From contig JAOTOL010001565.1 in NCBI GenBank assembly GCA_034440575.1, positions 938,001 to 1,002,000 on the forward strand: a stretch of 64,000 nucleotides of DNA, read 5' to 3'. Position numbers and translations under genes: made by a program. The notes beneath the pieces were generated by a model, which worked only from the letters and a program-made list of their open reading frames with translations, was not told the DNA's origin and made no database searches. This document shows positions 11,401-24,429 of this stretch, one piece after another (position 1 is the stretch's first letter; every line of letters starts with the position of its first letter). Source of the stretch: Imbricaverruca yamaguchii (Eukaryota > Arthropoda > Thecostraca > Neoverrucidae).

Positions 11401-13641
11401 CGAGCACACGGACTTGGCTTGCCAGTCCGCAGCATCTACTTTGAGGACGTCCACAGATTTCGAGGTTGTGCGTCATCGATGTTGTCGCCTTCCTGATGAA
11501 AGTAACGCATTGCTTGGAGGTATATATGTAGAAGTAGAAGGAATGATGCGTGGCGAAGATGCATCACTATCTGCCAAAGATATCCATGACACCCATTGCG
11601 ATCCTGATCGTTCACGACGCGGTTCAGAGGAAATGGACGGCTTTTCTTCACATACAGGTTCTTCAGATCTGCAGGGTCTAAGGTGCGGTTGCATTGGTGT
11701 GGTACAGATACAAGGTATATATTATAGAAAAATGAAATGCAACCTAAAAGGTGTGGAAATGCGTTCAGCAGGTCCGGCTGCACACCGAACAAATTTTGAG
11801 ACGGTGGTAAAACCTATGCATCGAGGAGTCATTTCTCAATATTAATACGCTTTTAAAATATGGAGAACAATGGTGTTTTGGTAATGATGATGCTATTTAC
11901 AGTCCTTTACGCAACGTATTTAACTTGGCGGATCGTTATCGCGGGAAAGTATAAGAAATCCGAAAATTGCATGCCTTGGTCCAGTGTCATTTTTTTTCAC
12001 ACGATGCTACCGTGTCGCATGTGATGTTTTCGTTCACCTCATTAAGCCAGTAATTTATCGCACTTCTTGTATCTCTTGCGGCGCAGTTGTATAAGCGTTA
12101 TTCTTGGCTGTCCATGCAACATTCATCCGTTGTGAACCGAAGGGAACTTGCATGGGGTTCTGATAGTTTATGCAGCGATTGAGCAATGTTTGTCTGGAAA
12201 GAGATGGATGGTTGTCGGTGAGCGATCATTGGATGGCGACTCGGTGACTTCGCTGATGCAACTTCATCAGCTCTTGCCTGATGAGTTAGTTGTTCTTTGA
12301 AGAAATAATCTGCCTACATATGCGGATTCGTTCACATGAAACGAAATATTGCGATGAGATCCTTAACATTGATAACTGCATTGGGGACGTCATCAGTTCA
12401 TGACCCGGAGGTTCCTTTTGAGTCAGGTTGTCAGAAGGGGAAATGATATATCAAATTATATCTAAGCGGAATATGGTAAAAGTTTAGTAAAAACATGGAA
12501 AAAGTTGGTTTTAATGTTATTAATGTAATATAGTTTAGGTGGTAGAATAGTCTGTTGATGTAATAATGCTTCTTTCTGTTCATTTACTTGTTATTTTTGG
12601 GATTACGAAACGGGAAAATGGTAATTGAAAATCGTCCGTGATTCCCGACGTTTACCAGCAAAACATTAATACCTCTTTGGCGTTTTTCTTTTCATCTAGA
12701 TCAGGACACTTCGATCACCGCGTTGGCGAAGCAACGCCGCACGTCTTCCGAGCAATGCGGAAACTCAGCGGGCCGGGTTAGCGGATTTGTGTCAGCCACG
12801 AGATGCCGACGAAACAAGTCGCATGGCCTTAGAGCTTACCGTTATTCTTCGAGCCCCAGCAGCCAGCTCAGCCTGTAATCGAGTTAAGATCGGCGAGCCT
12901 TCCTGCCGGGCGGTATGTCGGGCTGACGCGCCGCCGGCTGAGCCGGCCGCTGTGACATGTAGCTGGCTAAATTGCAGTGTATTGGTGGTTGGCTAACTTG
13001 CAGTGTATTGGTGGTTGGATAAATTGAAACGAGTGACTCAATTCCGACACCTATGCTTATCGAAAGAAGTAACCAAAACTCCGGGTGATTTTTCTGGGAA
13101 AGGGAGCTACTATAATTCCACCTCATCTAAATAGGAGGTAAATCCAACTCCTCATTCCATTAACCAAAATAATAGGCATAATATCTGATGACATAACATT
13201 ACATCAATATCAGTAAGTGTGTACTGGCTCAGTGGTTTCACGTCTAGGAACCGTGAATAAGAACATAGCCTGCGAGAAATGTCACTAGTGTTGAAAGATT
13301 GAAGGTATATACAACAATTTCGTTCATGCTCTTCACTGATCAAAACCCATTCATGAAATAGGAAACCTGTTCCTGAGGAATGGCAGATGACACACCGAAG
13401 CCGTTCACCTCATGTTTTCTATGTTTGCCTTACAACAGTATGAAAATATATTTACACTACCCCAAATTTTCAGAAAGATACAGGTGCATATTTATATTGT
13501 GGTAATACACATCGAACTTGTGGCTTTTGCAACCTTGCATTAATATGAAAAACAGCAAGGTGAAGATGGTCAATATGACAGAATCGTTGCAAACTCCCAC
13601 CAATTACCCCAACTATTGAATATTGTCGATAAAGGATGTGT

Positions 13642-13690
13642 GCTAAATGACCAATGCAGTCGATGCGTCCTAAAACCCAAATTACTAACC
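13642..13690 (+). repeat. SINE-tail fragment
   Basis: TGACCAATGCAGTCGATGCG is followed by TCCTAAAACCCAAATTACTAACC, the best-preserved example of the tail motif. No clear flanking duplication. Confidence 0.6.
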
Positions 13691-14036
13691 AACAAATTCC
13701 TGATGAAGGCATGCTACTATGTCGGCTTCGATCTAATTTTTCTTAGTGCACAACAAACCAGTATTAGACGACGATTGTAAAATTTGTCGTGATCTGTCAG
13801 TCCTGTTGGATGCCTACGTCACACACGACGATTGAAGTTTGACGTCACTGACGCCGTTCCGCTGATGGGAGCCTGCACACCCTGTACACCACCAGCCAAT
13901 CCCACGGGAGTTGCGCGGCTGGCTGGCGGCGAGCCTCCGCCCTGCGGAATGTGCTAATAGAGTTCGCCACGGCCGACGCGGCGCCACCGCGGCCGTGTTT
14001 GTATATGTCAGCCGGCGGGCATCAGGTCCGAGGCGG

Positions 14037-15365
14037 CCCCAGCTGATGACCCGGCGGCCGTGCCAGCCGGAGATCCGCGGAGGTCTCAGCTGGCAACACG
14101 CGGAGGTCTCAGCTGGCAACACGCGGAGGTCTCAGCTGGAGACCCGGCGGCCGTGCCAGCCGGCGACCCGCGGAGGTCTCAGCTGGCAACACGCGGAGGT
14201 CTCAGCTGGCAACACGCGGAGGTCTCAGCTGGCAACACGCGGAGGTCTCAGCTGGCAACACGCGGAGGTCTCAGCTGGCAACACGCGGAGGTCTCAGCTG
14301 GCAACACGCGGAGGTCTCAGCTGGCAACACGCGGAGGTCTCAGCTGGCAACACGCGGAGGTCTCAGCTGGAGACCCGGCGGCCGTGCCAGCCGGCGACCC
14401 GCGGAGGTCTCAGCTGGTGACCCGCGGAGGTCTCAGCTGGAGACCCGGCGGCCGTGCCAGCCGGCGACCCGCGGAGCTCTCAGCTAGTAACACGCGGAGG
14501 TCTCAGCTGATGACCCGGCGGCCGTGCCAGCCGGCGACCCGCGGAGGTCTCAGCTGGCAACCCTCAGAGGTCTCAGCCGGTGATCTGCGGAGGTCTCGGC
14601 CGGTGATCTGCGGAGGTCTCAGCTGGTGACCCGCAGAGGTCTCAGCTGGCAACCCTCAGAGGTCTCAGCCGGTGACCCGCGGAGGTCTCAGCCGGTGACC
14701 CGCGGAGGTCTCAGCTGGTGACCCGCGGAGGTCTCGGCTGGTGACCCGGCGGCCGTGCCAGCCGGCGACCCGCGGAGGTCTCGGCTGGTGACCCGCGGAG
14801 GTCTCAGCCGGTGACCCGCGGAGGTCTCAGCCGGTGACCCGCGGAGGTTTCAGCCGGTGACCCGCGGAGGTCTCAGCTGGTGACCCGCGGAGGTCTCAGC
14901 TGGTGACCCGCGGAGGTCTCAGCTGGTGACCCGCGCAGGTCTCGGCTGGTGACCCGCGGAGGTCTCAGCTGGTGACCCGCGGAGGTCTCAGCCGGTGACC
15001 CGCGCATGTCTCAGCTGGTGACCCTCGGAGGTTTCAGCTAGAGGGTCTCAGCTGGAGACCCGCGGAGGTCTCAGCTGGTGACCCGCGGAGGTCTCGGCTG
15101 GTGACCCGCGGAGGTCTCAGCTGGTGACCCGCTGATGTCTCAGCTGGTGACCCGCTGAGGTCTCGGCTGGTGACCCGCTGATGTCTCAGCTGGTGACCCG
15201 TGGAGGTCCCAGCTGGTGACCCGCGGAGGTCTCAGCTGGTGACCCGCGGAGGTCTCGGCTGGTGACCCGCGGAGGTCTCAGCTGGAGACCCGCGGAGGTC
15301 TCAGCTGGTGACCCGCGGAGGTCTCGGCTGGTGACCCGCGGAGGTCTCAGCTGGTGACCCTGTGG
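14037..15365. repeat. 23-bp minisatellite, about 57 copies
   Basis: The core unit is GGTCTCAGCTGG(CAACA/TGACC)CGCGGA. Sub-blocks are evident: a homogeneous CAACACGCG run in the first third, a TGACCCGCG variant in the rest, and a recurring longer variant containing ACCCGGCGGCCGTGCCAGCC. Open frames on both strands arise from the array and are not called as genes. Confidence 0.95.
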
Positions 15366-15369
15366 CGGT

Positions 15370-15935
15370 CGGCCGGCGGACGTCATGACACATGTGAGCG
15401 CGTGTTGGAGCTAACAATCCGCGCTGCTGGCGTCGGTGAGTGCGTCGCCGCCGCCGCCCAGCACGGAGCCCGGCTGCGTAATGTCCCTGACAGTCGAAGT
15501 GTCCTAAAGCCGCACACAAGCCACGGCCACCGCCACCGGCACGGAGCCCGCAAGTGCGTGGCCTTCGGACGCGAAGGTCACGGCGGGGTCGGCCGGGCCT
15601 CTCGGCCAGCGCCGGTGACACTCGGAGGCCGGCGGTATCTGGCGGCTGTGCCGGCCGGTGTGCGGCGGCGTGGCCTGTCGCCGGGCGCCGCTGACGGGCG
15701 TGAGGACGCGGCAGCGGGCGGGGTGTCGCGTCTGCGGCCGGCCGGCCGTCGCCGCCGCCGCCGTGCTGTGTACACAGACGGCGCTGTGCAGGGGCGCGCC
15801 GGTGTCTGCCGGCAGTGTTGCGACACGCTGGCGCGCGAGAGGCGCCGCAGAACGCCCATTATGGCCGCAGACGGCCACAGACGCGGCTGCAACATGGCCC
15901 ACTGTTTATGTATGTCGCCGCGACGCCAGACCGGG
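15370..15935. other. GC-rich intronic block
   Basis: Very CpG-dense DNA next to the 23-bp array. Open frames run on both strands with Arg/Ala/Pro-rich translations and no domain. It contains a tail-like GACAGTCGAAGTGTCCTAAA at 15489-15508. No gene supported. Confidence 0.4.
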
Positions 15936-15939
15936 CCGC

Positions 15940-16175
15940 CAGTCTGCCGTCAATGGATGCTGTCGACCGGGCTCTAGACCGCCGGTAGTGGGTGGGTACT
16001 CTCTACCGGGCCCCAGCCTCCCGTGAGTGGATTCTGTCGATCGGACCCCCAGTTTGTCGTGAACAGATCCTGTCGACCGGACCCCAGCCTGTCGTGAGTG
16101 GGCGCTGTCCATCGGGCCTCAGCCTGTCGTGAATGGATTCTGTCGACCGGGCTGCAGCCTCCCGTGAGTGGATCG
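15940..16175. repeat. About 43-bp degenerate tandem repeat, 5-6 units
   Basis: Units share GTGAGTGGATTCTGTCGA and CCGGGCCCCAGCCT blocks with frequent substitutions. Confidence 0.7.
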
Positions 16176-16487
16176 ATGTCGTCAGATTATTCACCAGGCC
16201 GTGACATCCCAATCGCCTAGGCTGAAGTGTTGCTTGGAAGTCTGGGAAAATCTGGTATAGCATGTGCTTGTCAGTTGCAGATGATTAAATATATAGCATT
16301 TCATGTTTTTGTAACGGCGATGGTCTCCGGAAATGATTAAAAGTGGAATGGCGGTTGATCCAACAATGTCACTCGTGATATGGTATTCACGAAGTTATTA
16401 TTGACTGAGAGTACAAACATGAACTTGAGCACGCAGACAATCTTGTCCGGTAATTCGATATACCCTGCGGTTATATCTGCTCCGAAA

Positions 16488-16509
16488 GAAACTATCTTCA
16501 GATAGTTTC
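16488..16509. repeat. Short perfect inverted repeat
   Basis: GAAACTATC (16488-16496) pairs with GATAGTTTC (16501-16509) across a TTCA loop. No further context identifies a function. Confidence 0.5.
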
Positions 16510-17331
16510 GCCAATAATTCGTCAGTCACTCTCATACTCATCAGTCAGTGGTAAAAATTGGATTGTGGAAATAATAGTGTCGACCTTCGTTTAGCAGAAT
16601 AAAATTAAACGGTTTTTAAGCACTACCGTAAGCACCACCGTAACCGTAAGCTTACGGTTTTTATGCAACCTGGCTGTAATTCATCTTGCTCATTATTCGA
16701 CTAGCAATTTGACAAGCGAGCCAACCGTTGGTAGATTGGGATTGAATGATCACTATTGAGTCGTGGGTGGGGGGGGGCAGAACGTGAACGCCGACGGGCT
16801 CGGAGGTCAGCGTGCACAACTGTGCTCAACTCGTCGCTATGTTCGTGTTTCAGCACTTCATTCTGTTCGCAATGCACATGATCTTGTTCATCCCACATCA
16901 CACTCGCGCACTCGTGCCGAAGCGAAGCCACTGCCATCCGGGCAATCGTACCCTCGCGCTTCCCGGAAGTTGGTGCAAACATGCTGAATGAATGCGGATC
17001 ATTTCCGCTGAATTCACGTATCACACCCTGCTTTGGCGGGCATCGCCCACCGAAGCCCGCTCGCTGCGCACATCATTTGGCCTTCGGCGCAAGGAGCGCA
17101 TGGGCGGCCTTTTGATCGGCCCACCGGGCTGATGCTCCCGTGTGTGCCATGCTGTGATCGTTTCCAGTTACCGCCTGATTGCACGCCATTCAAGGTCAGT
17201 GGGGCCGATTTAAAGGCAGTCGGCGGCGGCCGCCGAGCGGTGCTCCTGACGTGGCTTCGACGGCATTTCCGAAGCCCGCGACACACGTTCGCAGCGCGGC
17301 GGCAACGGCGAAAGCGGACGGCGCGCCCGGC

Positions 17332-18350
17332 GGCACCGCTGGTGTACTGCGTCAGCGGAGCAGCCCACTCTCCACCGCTGGTGTACTGCGCCAGCGGAGC
17401 AGCTCACTCTCCACCGCTGGTGTACTGCGCCAGTGGAGCAGCTCACTCTCCACCGCTGGTGTACCGCGCCAGCGGAGCAGCTCACTCTCCACCGCTGGTG
17501 TACTGTACTGGTGGAGCAGTCCACTCTCCACCGCTGGTGTACCGCGCCAGCGGAGCAGCCCACTCTCCGCCGCTGGTGTACCGCGTCAGTGAAGCAGCTC
17601 ACTCTCCACCGCTGGTGTACTGCGTCAGCGGAGCAGCTCACTCTCCACCGCTGGTGTACTGCGCCAGCGGAGCAGCTCACTCTCCACCGCTGGTGTACTG
17701 CGCCAGGGGAGCAGCTCACTCTCCACCGCTGGTGTACTGCGTCAGTGGAGCAGCTCACTCTCCACCGTTGGTGTACTGCGTCAGTGGAGCAGCTCTCTCC
17801 CCGCTGGTGTACTGCGCCAGCGGAGCAGCTCACTCTCCACCGCTGGTGTACTGCGTCAGTGGAGCAGCTCACTCTCCACCGCTGGTGTACCGCGTCAGTG
17901 GAGCAGCTCACTCTCCACCGCTGGTGTACTGCGTCAGCGGAGCAGTCCACTCTCCACCGTTGGTGTACTGCGTCAGTGAAGCAGCTCACTCTACCGCTGG
18001 TGTACCGCGCCAGCGGAGCAGCTCACTCTCCACCGCTGGTGTACTGCGTCAGCGGAGCAGCTCACTCTCCACCGCTGGTGTACCGCGTCAGTGGAGCAGC
18101 TCACTCTCCACCGCTGGTGTACTGCGCCAGCGGAGCAGCTCACTCTCCACCGCTGGTGTACCGCGTCAGCGGAGCAGCTCACTCTCCACCGCTGGTGTAC
18201 TGCGTCAGTGGAGCAGCTCACTCTCCACCGCTGGTGTACTGCGTCAGTGGAGCAGCTCACTCTCCACCGCTGGTGTACTGCGTCAGTGGAGCAGCTCACT
18301 CTCCACCGCTGGTGTACTGTGCTGGTGCAGCACCTCGTTCTCTGCCGCTG
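17332..18350. repeat. 39-bp minisatellite, about 26 copies
   Basis: The unit contains CCGCTGGTGTACTGCGTCAG, then (C/T)GGAGCAGCTCACTCTCCA. Since 39 is divisible by three, one frame stays open for hundreds of codons with a repeating [13 protein letters not shown] translation. Small indels near 17790 and 17990 shift that frame without ending the array, which argues against selection on a protein. Confidence 0.95.
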
Positions 18351-20020
18351 GCTCGATATACATTTGCATGAAGTTTATGCTCAGATTGAAAAGTATCCGG
18401 CAGCTGTGCGGTGCTCGTCTAGATGCACAGAGCGGTGGTGGGTAAAACAGATTGCTGTTCAATGTCACTGCCGAGGGATTACAAATGTGGAAGAGTTTCT
18501 CGCCTTATGTCAAAATGTTTGTGCTTCTTTTCGGGCAAAGTTAGCATATGTTAGGTTTGTCTGGATGTAAACTTTATCAGATCTGGACTGTCACCACGGT
18601 TGAAAAACTAATTTTGTGCGAGTTTTTGTCACCCAAAGTGTCGAAATTAATTGTCATAAATGTAATTGTCATGCCACTTTTCTGACCGAAGGATTGAACG
18701 ATGCTGTTTGGGGATGGTGAACGCATATTGCCTAGTATTTATGGCCCTGTCGGGTCATACAACTTGGCTTTTATTTCAATAATATTGTGTCTTACAATGA
18801 CGAAATATAACACCACGCATCATGTTTCCTGTATTTGTCTGCGCTCACTTGATTTTCCTAATTTCATTATTTTAACACTGTTAATCAAGGTGAGTTTCCG
18901 AAATTTCGGAAGTACGACACGAGTTTCTGATGACAAGAATGGAAATATTATTATCGTCTAAGACTGAAGGTCGGAAAATTCGCCTCTGCAAGTCCGAGAA
19001 CCAAATTTACAAATCCCACCCTGGTTGTGACACGTGATCATCTGCAAGCGCGATCCGACAGCCAAGCCACGGGGTGGGGTGTAAGTGGATGGAAAGCTGG
19101 GCTGCATCGGGAGTGATGTGCCTGTAAAAAAACATGCAGGTAGTGGTTGAATGTTACCCTGGAGGTGTCGTTAATTGTGCTTACCAAAGGGCCGCCCACC
19201 ACTGCCCAGTGGGGGCGGCCTGCAATGGACTGGTGAACTAAGCCTACTCGTGGGAAGAGACATGGCTACTTCTCCGAACCAATGTTCGACTGCCAAGCTC
19301 CTAGATAACTTGCTAGGAAATCCGGTAGCGAAAGGCAAGCGTTATTTCAGTTTCTTAAAAAAACCTAAGTATTGGCAAGGTGCATTAGCAGCAAACTTCT
19401 GCGTACAAATCCATGTTATTCAACGAAGCGAGGTCGACTGCACCAGAGAAGAGTATCCAGCATCCAGCATCCAGCATCCAGCATCCTGAGGTCACGTGCA
19501 CCAAGCGTGCCCTAGACTAGTCCAGCAACGCGACGAAGCGGCTGTGTGAAAGCGTCCGTTACGTGGTTCATTTGCATGAAATGGTGCTACTGTATCAGAT
19601 AGCTAGGCCGAAGACATAGTGCAGATAGCATCGCGCATTTGGTATGCGCCAGTGTGATGGTGCGACTTTGTGTGTCGGGATACTTTGCGTTGTTTTGTCG
19701 TGCCTTTTCACGATGGACATTGAAGTAAAAGCCCTAAAGCGGAGCATTTATAAATATTTAAACATTTGTGATGATGCAAGTGCAAATAAATACACATTTA
19801 TTGATATATATATAATGTAGATGTGTATGTATATATGTAGATGTGTATGTGGGTGTATGTGCGTGCCCACGAACCGCTGACGTTGATTGTACGTAAAGCC
19901 CTCGTTGAACAATCCTAGAAAAATACAGTAATATTTATGCTACGCTTGCATGGATTGTCCGCAAATGTAGGTATTGATAGCTATTCTATCCGCCGCTCTC
20001 CTGGTGAGCTGCACCTTAAG

Positions 20021-20762
20021 CAGGGATGCGGAGCCGGCAAAAATTTTGGACGGCTCCGGCTCCGTACATCCCAAACGTGATCGATCCATTAAATAAGGGT
20101 TAGGGGGACATAAAAAAGTTAGCCGCGACCACTCAGAGGCGCAAACTTCAGACAATTATAAGCAACTTTGCCATATAAACCCTGTATCTATCTTTAAATA
20201 AACACCCGCCTCCGCCCAAATTACTTTTCGTGTTATGCCCTCGTAAACTGACGCTCGCTTCTTGCCGTATTGGGGCAATCAGAAGAGGGGAGACTCGAAT
20301 CAACAACACTCCCCATCCCGTGAACGGTCCATGGAACACCATTGTTGTAAATTGTAATGTTTGACCTCATCTGTAGTAAGGTACAACAACCCGTTGATGA
20401 TGGAAACAATGAACTTAACTAAGCTAAACATGGAGCTATTGCATTAACTACTGAGGCTCGAATATGGTTATTGGTTATTCTACCATTATTTGATATTTTT
20501 ACATGTTACTCGTATTTAAACATTTTGGCTTTTAAAAATGCGTTTTCATACCATACCATATCATACCATACTAGGAATAATGTGTTCATTTCACGTTTGC
20601 TAATTTTGTTTCATTTACACCTCATTCGGAGTCGGAGCCGCCCTTCTTTTGACGGCTCCGGCTCCGACTCCGAGTAAAATGTCCCGGCGGCTCCGGCTCC
20701 GGGCAAAATGTTCCGGCTCCTGCGGCTCCGGCTCCAGCTCCGGCTCCAGCTCCCCATCCCTG
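20021..20762. mobile_element. hAT-like MITE, 742 bp
   Basis: The ends are imperfect inverted repeats: CAGGGATGCGGAGCCGG at left and, reverse complemented, CAGGGATGGGGAGCTGG at right. GGCTCCGGCTCC simple repeats lie inside both ends. Flanking 8-mers ACCTTAAG (20013-20020) and ACATCAAG (20763-20770) agree at 6 of 8 positions, as expected for an aged 8-bp hAT target duplication. No transposase frame exists, so it is nonautonomous. Confidence 0.75.
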
Positions 20763-21464
20763 ACATCAAGGATCGGTCAGAATCGGATTGAAGGCTTGGA
20801 ACAACTGCTGAAGGCCGGATAATGCGCCATTAGTCTGATCCATCGATATATCAACTAGTTGGTGGACCTTGTCGCCGCATACTGCCAACTAGTCTGCTCC
20901 ACTTGGTCCCGATTGTGCTGAGTCTGCACGGGCCCTCTCGGGTGTGCCGTTCGGCGCGCGTGCATCTGTGCATGTGCGGCGATCGTTACGCGCTGTGCGC
21001 GTGACCCGACACCTCTGCTCGGGACGGCCGGACATGAGGCGGCCGGTGCCGACCGACACGGCCCGGCCTGGTCCGGCCGCGCTCTGCATCCTGACGTGCA
21101 CAAGCCGACGGCGCCGATCGGCCGCCCATTATACAGATGCCCTGTTTAGGCAATTTATTAGCGTTCCGAGAAAACCACACGGGAATCCGGCCCCGCCGGA
21201 CAGTTTATTTCATACGCCTCATGCGCGGCCGTAACCGTAAATTCCAGTGATAGTCGCCTGCAAAGTTTCATTAAATCACCTTTTCACAGAGTTAATCGCG
21301 CATAATAACAGAGGCAGATGGCGTCCATCAGGCCGGGTAGCGGCATTGCTGTGCAGTGACTGGTCTGGCCAGTGTGAGTCGACCCGCGCTCGCCGTGACC
21401 CCTGCGAGGTCATCGTCGCCGGCCACTCCGCCCAGCAGTGTCCACTGGTGATGTCACGTTCGCC

Positions 21465-21740
21465 CCCTGAGCCAGGTGGCGGTGCCACGCCACCTCTGGG
21501 CCAGGTGGCAGTGCCATGTCACCAATGGGCCAGGTGGCAGTGCCACGTCACCTCTGAGCCAGGTGGCAGTGCCATGCCACCTCTGAGCCAGGTGGCGGTG
21601 CCATGTCACCTCTGAGCCAGGTGGCGGTGCCATGTCACCTCTGAGCCAGGTGGCAGTGCCATGTCACCCATGGGCCAGGTGGCAGTGCCATGTCACCCAT
21701 GGGCCAGGTGGCAGTGCCACGTCACCTCTGAAGTAGGTGG
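21465..21740. repeat. 29-bp minisatellite, about 9-10 copies
   Basis: Unit CTCTGAGCCAGGTGGC, then (A/G)GTGCCATGTCAC. Some units have CATGGGCC in place of CTGAGCC. Confidence 0.9.
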
Positions 21741-21741
21741 C

Positions 21742-21860
21742 AGTGATGCCGTGCGGAAGCCGCCTCAGTTCTGATGCCGTGCGGAAGCCGCCTCAGTTCT
21801 GATGCCGTGCGGAAGCCGCATCAGTTCTGATGCCGTGCGACAGCCACCTTAAGGCTTGTG
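21742..21860. repeat. 28-bp minisatellite, about 4 copies
   Basis: Unit TGATGCCGTGCGGAAGCC, then GCCTCAGTTC, directly abutting the 29-bp array. The two units are unrelated in sequence. Confidence 0.9.
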
Positions 21861-22089
21861 CCGTGTGGCGGCCGCCTCAACTATAATGCTGCTCGGCGAC
21901 CAACTACATTCTGATCTAGGTTCGGTCTGATCAGAGCCAAAGTTTGCACTACGGGAGAGCCGCAGGCCGTGTCGGTGCCAGGCCGTGCACAGGTGCAGGA
22001 GAGCCACATACCGTGTCGGCAACAGCCATGCAAGCGCACACACAGGTACAGATACGGGCAGCCACTGCATGTGCTAGCTAAGCCGCTCT

Positions 22090-22470
22090 GGTACGGCCAC
22101 CACTGCCCGGGCCGGTGAGATACGGTCACCACTGCCCGGGCCGGTGAGGTACGGTCACCACTGCCCGGGCCGGTGAGGTACGGTCACCACTGCCCGGGCC
22201 GGTGAGGTACGGTCACCACTGCCCGGGCCGGTGAGGTACGGTCACCACTGCCCGGGCCGGTGAGGTACGGTCACCACTGCTCGGACCGGTGAGGTACGGT
22301 CACCACTGCCCGGGCCGGTGAGGTACGGTCACCACTGCCCGGGCCGGTGAGATACGGTCACCACTGCCCGGGCCGGTGAGGTACGGTCACCACTGCCCGG
22401 GCCGGTGAGGTACGGTCACCACTGCCCGGGCCGGTGAGGTACGCTCACCACTGCTCGGACCGGTGAGGTG
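22090..22470. repeat. 29-bp minisatellite, 13 copies
   Basis: Unit GGTACGGTCACCACTGCCC, then GGGCCGGTGA. Copies are nearly identical apart from CTCGGACC variants, suggesting recent homogenisation. Confidence 0.93.
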
Positions 22471-24044
22471 CGGTGCTGTCCGTGTTGGTGGTGTACGGGC
22501 TCTGCCGCTCCAGACCGATGGATGGGGTGTGAATGGGAGTCCCCGCCAACACTGCTGCGGTGTCACTTACGAGGCTTGGTCACAATCTGACGCAGGTAGT
22601 CGGCAACCCTAAGCCACTTCTACCACCACCACGGGTCATAGGCGGCTGGATTCCCATTAGCACAGGTGAGGCTACTGGGTGACCTTATCTCCAATAGCTG
22701 TTGTTTGTGATGCTCCAGCCAATGTGAACGCGCTGACCGGGAATACAGCCGCCAACCGCGCCAGCCCCACGCAGTCAGGTGTGTGTTGCCGAAGGCCAGG
22801 TGGATTCATTGCATTTGCCGTATTGATTATTCTTGCTTTGCATAATTTAAAGGCGGCATTCCTCAGCTAGAAAAGTCGGCTTGTATTTGTGATCAAGTGG
22901 GAACGCGTGCTGGACCCTTTGAGCCATCTGGCTGCAAATTGTTCCGGCGTAAGTTTCTAGGCAGATCACGGCATCGACTACGAGCTCAAAATTTAACCTT
23001 CCTATAACGAGTTTCGTTCCTACAAGTTCTGCGAGCGTACATCAAAGCGGCTCTTACAGCCGATATGCGTCAGCCACAGGCAGGCCCACCCTTTTGATCC
23101 TACTGGCACTCTATTACTGGCATCCATCGGCAGCGAGGCCAACAATTCTTCAATGTTGTTTACTGTGCAATCTATAAACGTGGTGATGACAGATGATGGA
23201 ACACGCACTTAAGTGCCTCACAAACCACTTAAGTGCCTCGTCAGTGTGCTCCATGATGCCTTCAATTCGGCTGAAAGCGGGGGGGGGGGGGCATGCATGT
23301 CCTGCGACACAGTTATTTAGTTTTTGGTCTTCAGAAAGTCTAACGGGTACCAAAGTTTTGGGAAAAGGCCAATCATCGTGTATTGTTGCAGCCAGGTAGA
23401 AATAATTTATTCAACCAAATGGTTATTTTCTAACCTCTTGTTTGAAGAAAAAGTTGAGAGAATCAGATTCGTCATTTATCATCTCTGCATAGTATTGATT
23501 ATTTTTCTGTTCGGTTTACTGCTCAGTTTACTGCTCATTATTTTGACCATTTGACTTGCATGTCAGCGTTCCCCCTTATTTGAAGACATAGGAAATTATG
23601 CGTTATTTATCTTTAAGGAACTTAAGGAAATTATGCGTTATTTATCATAGGCGTTAATTATTTGTAAGGAAGTTCACTTGAGTACAGCAGTTTAATTATG
23701 TGGATTGCAGTTTCAAGTTTTTGACCACACCTTGACGAACCTATGTTGGTTTGAGGCGACTCAGGCCGCATTTTTCCTCGCCTGTGGTTGGCCTGGCTAC
23801 AGCCGTCTTGCGCTCAGCGCGGGTACACCGTTGCGCTAGCTTACATGGACACAAGGGTGTGTCCTGTCGGTCCCACCGGGGCGCAGCAGAGGTGACGTTT
23901 GGTGACATCGACCCGCTACCGGAAAGGTGGTGCAGCGTTTTGCAGGCTTGTGGACGGTTTGGTAAACTGACCGTTGGTAAATATGCTACCTGTTTGAAAC
24001 GAAACGCGATAGTATCGGTGTGTGGAGCATTGTGGGCGCCGTCG

Positions 24045-24145
24045 CTACTGCAGTCCCGGCTGCCCTCGACACTGCAGTCCCGCTGCCATCACCACTGCAG
24101 TTCCTGCTGCCATCGCCGCTGCAGTCCCGTTGTCGCCACTGCAGT
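24045..24145. repeat. Short degenerate tandem repeat, about 4 units
   Basis: Repeats of CACTGCAGTCCCGCTGCCAT with drift, just before the SINE at 24228. Confidence 0.65.
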
Positions 24146-24227
24146 AGTCGAGGGTACAGTCCGCGTCGCCAACTTTACAGTCTCGTTGCCGGGACCACGG
24201 TCCCGTTTCCTCAGACCGTAACCCTGC

Positions 24228-24385
24228 CGGGTTCGAGTTAGCTCGGTCAGTAGGGCGTTCGACGATTGTAACGCCATGGGTTCGAATCCCGCAACCGGCT
24301 GGATTAACCAATCCACCCGCTACTAATCGGTACGAGAGGTCGGCGAGCTGTGTAGTCCAGCAGTCGAAGTGATGTGTAAACATCA
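24228..24385 (+). mobile_element. tRNA-headed SINE copy 2 (diverged)
   Basis: Box A TTAGCTCGGTCAGTAGGG and box B GGGTTCGAATCCCG are clear. The anticodon arm differs from the copies at 7579 and 44517, suggesting another tRNA source. The body ATCGGTACGAGAGGTCGGCG and the tail CAGTCGAAGTGATGTGTAAA are related to the other SINEs. No target duplication was identified. Confidence 0.75.
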
Positions 24386-24429
24386 GGGGCCTTTTCTGGG
24401 ACCTCGCTGCCGAGACTAATGTCGGCTGA

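Noticed and set aside
14037..15365. CRISPR-like array (regular 23-bp repeats)
   Set aside because: There are no unique spacers; units abut directly and the surroundings are a eukaryotic intron.
17033..18445. 470-codon repetitive open frame ([13 protein letters not shown] repeats)
   Set aside because: A 39-bp array keeps frame by arithmetic. Internal indels shift frame without penalty, and minus-strand frames are just as open.
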